Assembly: GCA_902782955.1 (NCBI GenBank)
Contig: CACZPD010000164.1
Location: 1 to 49,104, forward strand
DNA from: an uncultured Erysipelotrichaceae bacterium
GTDB lineage: Bacteria; Bacillota_I; Bacilli_A; Erysipelotrichales; Erysipelotrichaceae
Length of the DNA: 49,104 bases
Direction: 5' to 3'
In this document: positions 48,777-49,104 of the stretch, in pieces
Layout of the letters: each line of letters starts with the position of its first letter
Position numbering within the stretch: position 1 is the stretch's first letter
The notes under the pieces: model-generated
Database searches by the model: none
Told to the model about the DNA's origin: nothing
What the model saw: the letters and a program-made list of their open reading frames with translations, nothing else
Position numbers and translations under genes: made by a program

Positions 48777-49104
48777 TCAGATATTTGCGATATCTTCCTG
48801 TGACAGGATCTTCAGTCCCTTGCCGACCAGCTTGGCTTCGGAAGCCTTGGTGTCGGAAGTGCGGAAGATCATATATGCATGATTGATGTCTTTCGCGCCA
48901 AGAAATGCATACATATATTCGATGTTGACATTTGCTTCTGCGAAGATCTGAAGCAGTTTGTCAAGTCCGCCCGGTTCATCCGGTACAGCGACAGCGAGAA
49001 CGGATGTCAGATTTGCAATGAAATCCGCATCTTTCAGAACGTTGACAGCATCGAGAACATCATTGACGATGATCCTCGCAATACCGAAATCTTTTGTTTC
49101 CGCA
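48777..49104 (-). CDS. Tandem ACT-domain protein (partial, 5' end outside window)
   Basis: The frame runs from 49104 to the stop TGA at 48779-48777 and gives 109 residues. They cover the end of one ACT domain (DFGIARIIVNDVLDAVNVLK) and a full second one (VLAVAVPDEPGGLDKLLQIF, then NVNIEYMYAF). This is the pattern of the small two-ACT protein often found next to phenylacetate-CoA ligase or indolepyruvate oxidoreductase genes. The protein probably binds an amino acid or aromatic acid. The start and upstream gene lie beyond the window. Confidence 0.85.
   Translation of the reverse strand, partial: AETKDFGIARIIVNDVLDAVNVLKDADFIANLTSVLAVAVPDEPGGLDKLLQIFAEANVNIEYMYAFLGAKDINHAYMIFRTSDTKASEAKLVGKGLKILSQEDIANI

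Noticed and set aside
1..49104. Insertion sequence, prophage, integrase or CRISPR array
   Set aside because: No transposase, integrase, phage structural gene, or regularly spaced direct repeats were seen on either strand.

Overview
The window looks like a stretch of chromosome from a moderate-GC, low-complexity-free Firmicutes genome. The gene order, a Trp T-box, an L20-type leader, Spx, ComK, RecD2, an AUG-dominated Shine-Dalgarno system and a class Ib-like gut fermenter gene set suggest the Erysipelotrichia (Erysipelotrichaceae and relatives). That placement is an inference from gene content, not a proven assignment. No insertion sequence, prophage, CRISPR array or rRNA operon was seen.

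Layout. 1-3150: tail of an alpha/beta hydrolase, then ppdK with an unusual Lys/Ala-rich tail. 3200-8130: the rimP-nusA-rnpM-infB-rbfA translation/transcription operon, without ylxQ. 8180-14548: a compact type VII secretion-like locus (two WXG100 proteins, a large putative lipoprotein, a short EssC-like FHA/FtsK ATPase, a YukD-like protein), followed by an M3 peptidase and a convergent radical SAM gene. 17208-21664: truB-ribF-rRNA m5C methyltransferase and a divergent RelA/SpoT-domain protein. In many Firmicutes truB follows rbfA directly, so the secretion locus sits inside a normally contiguous block. 21709-24750: Asp23-family protein, the leader-controlled infC-rpmI-rplT operon, tRNA-Glu(CTC) and a FemAB-type gene. 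24811-28390 (minus): Na/phosphate symporter with a structured leader, and gltX. 28478-31456: tRNA-Gln(CTG), HD protein, rdgB, a TIGR01906-type membrane protein and trmL. 31454-32640: small membrane protein, ridA with a Cys-rich tail, and comK overlapping it. 32643-38515: trpS behind a T-box, divergent from spx, then mnmA, recD2 and a nitrilase-family protein. 38517-42596 (minus): patatin-like protein, then an operon of a YerC/TrpR-family regulator, an aminotransferase and an acyl-CoA ligase. 42808-47127 (plus): sodium:solute symporter, amidohydrolase, and a lipoprotein flavin reductase of the fumarate/urocanate reductase type. 47221 to end: GNAT acetyltransferase, P1 (DmpA-like) peptidase and the 3' part of a tandem-ACT protein.

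Two parts stand out. First, the type VII-like locus has no EsaA, EssA or EssB gene but encodes a 702-residue exported protein with S-layer-homology-like and Ig-like (Big_2) regions, and its EssC has only one intact ATPase site. Second, the divergent region at 42600-42810 carries two copies of a 16-bp operator-like palindrome. One lies in the spacer of the yerC promoter, the other just after the predicted start site of the symporter operon, with phased A-tracts between them. This predicts that one TrpR-family repressor controls both an aminotransferase/acyl-CoA ligase operon and an uptake/extracellular-reductase operon, plausibly for catabolism or respiration of an amino-acid-derived (perhaps unsaturated or aromatic) acid.
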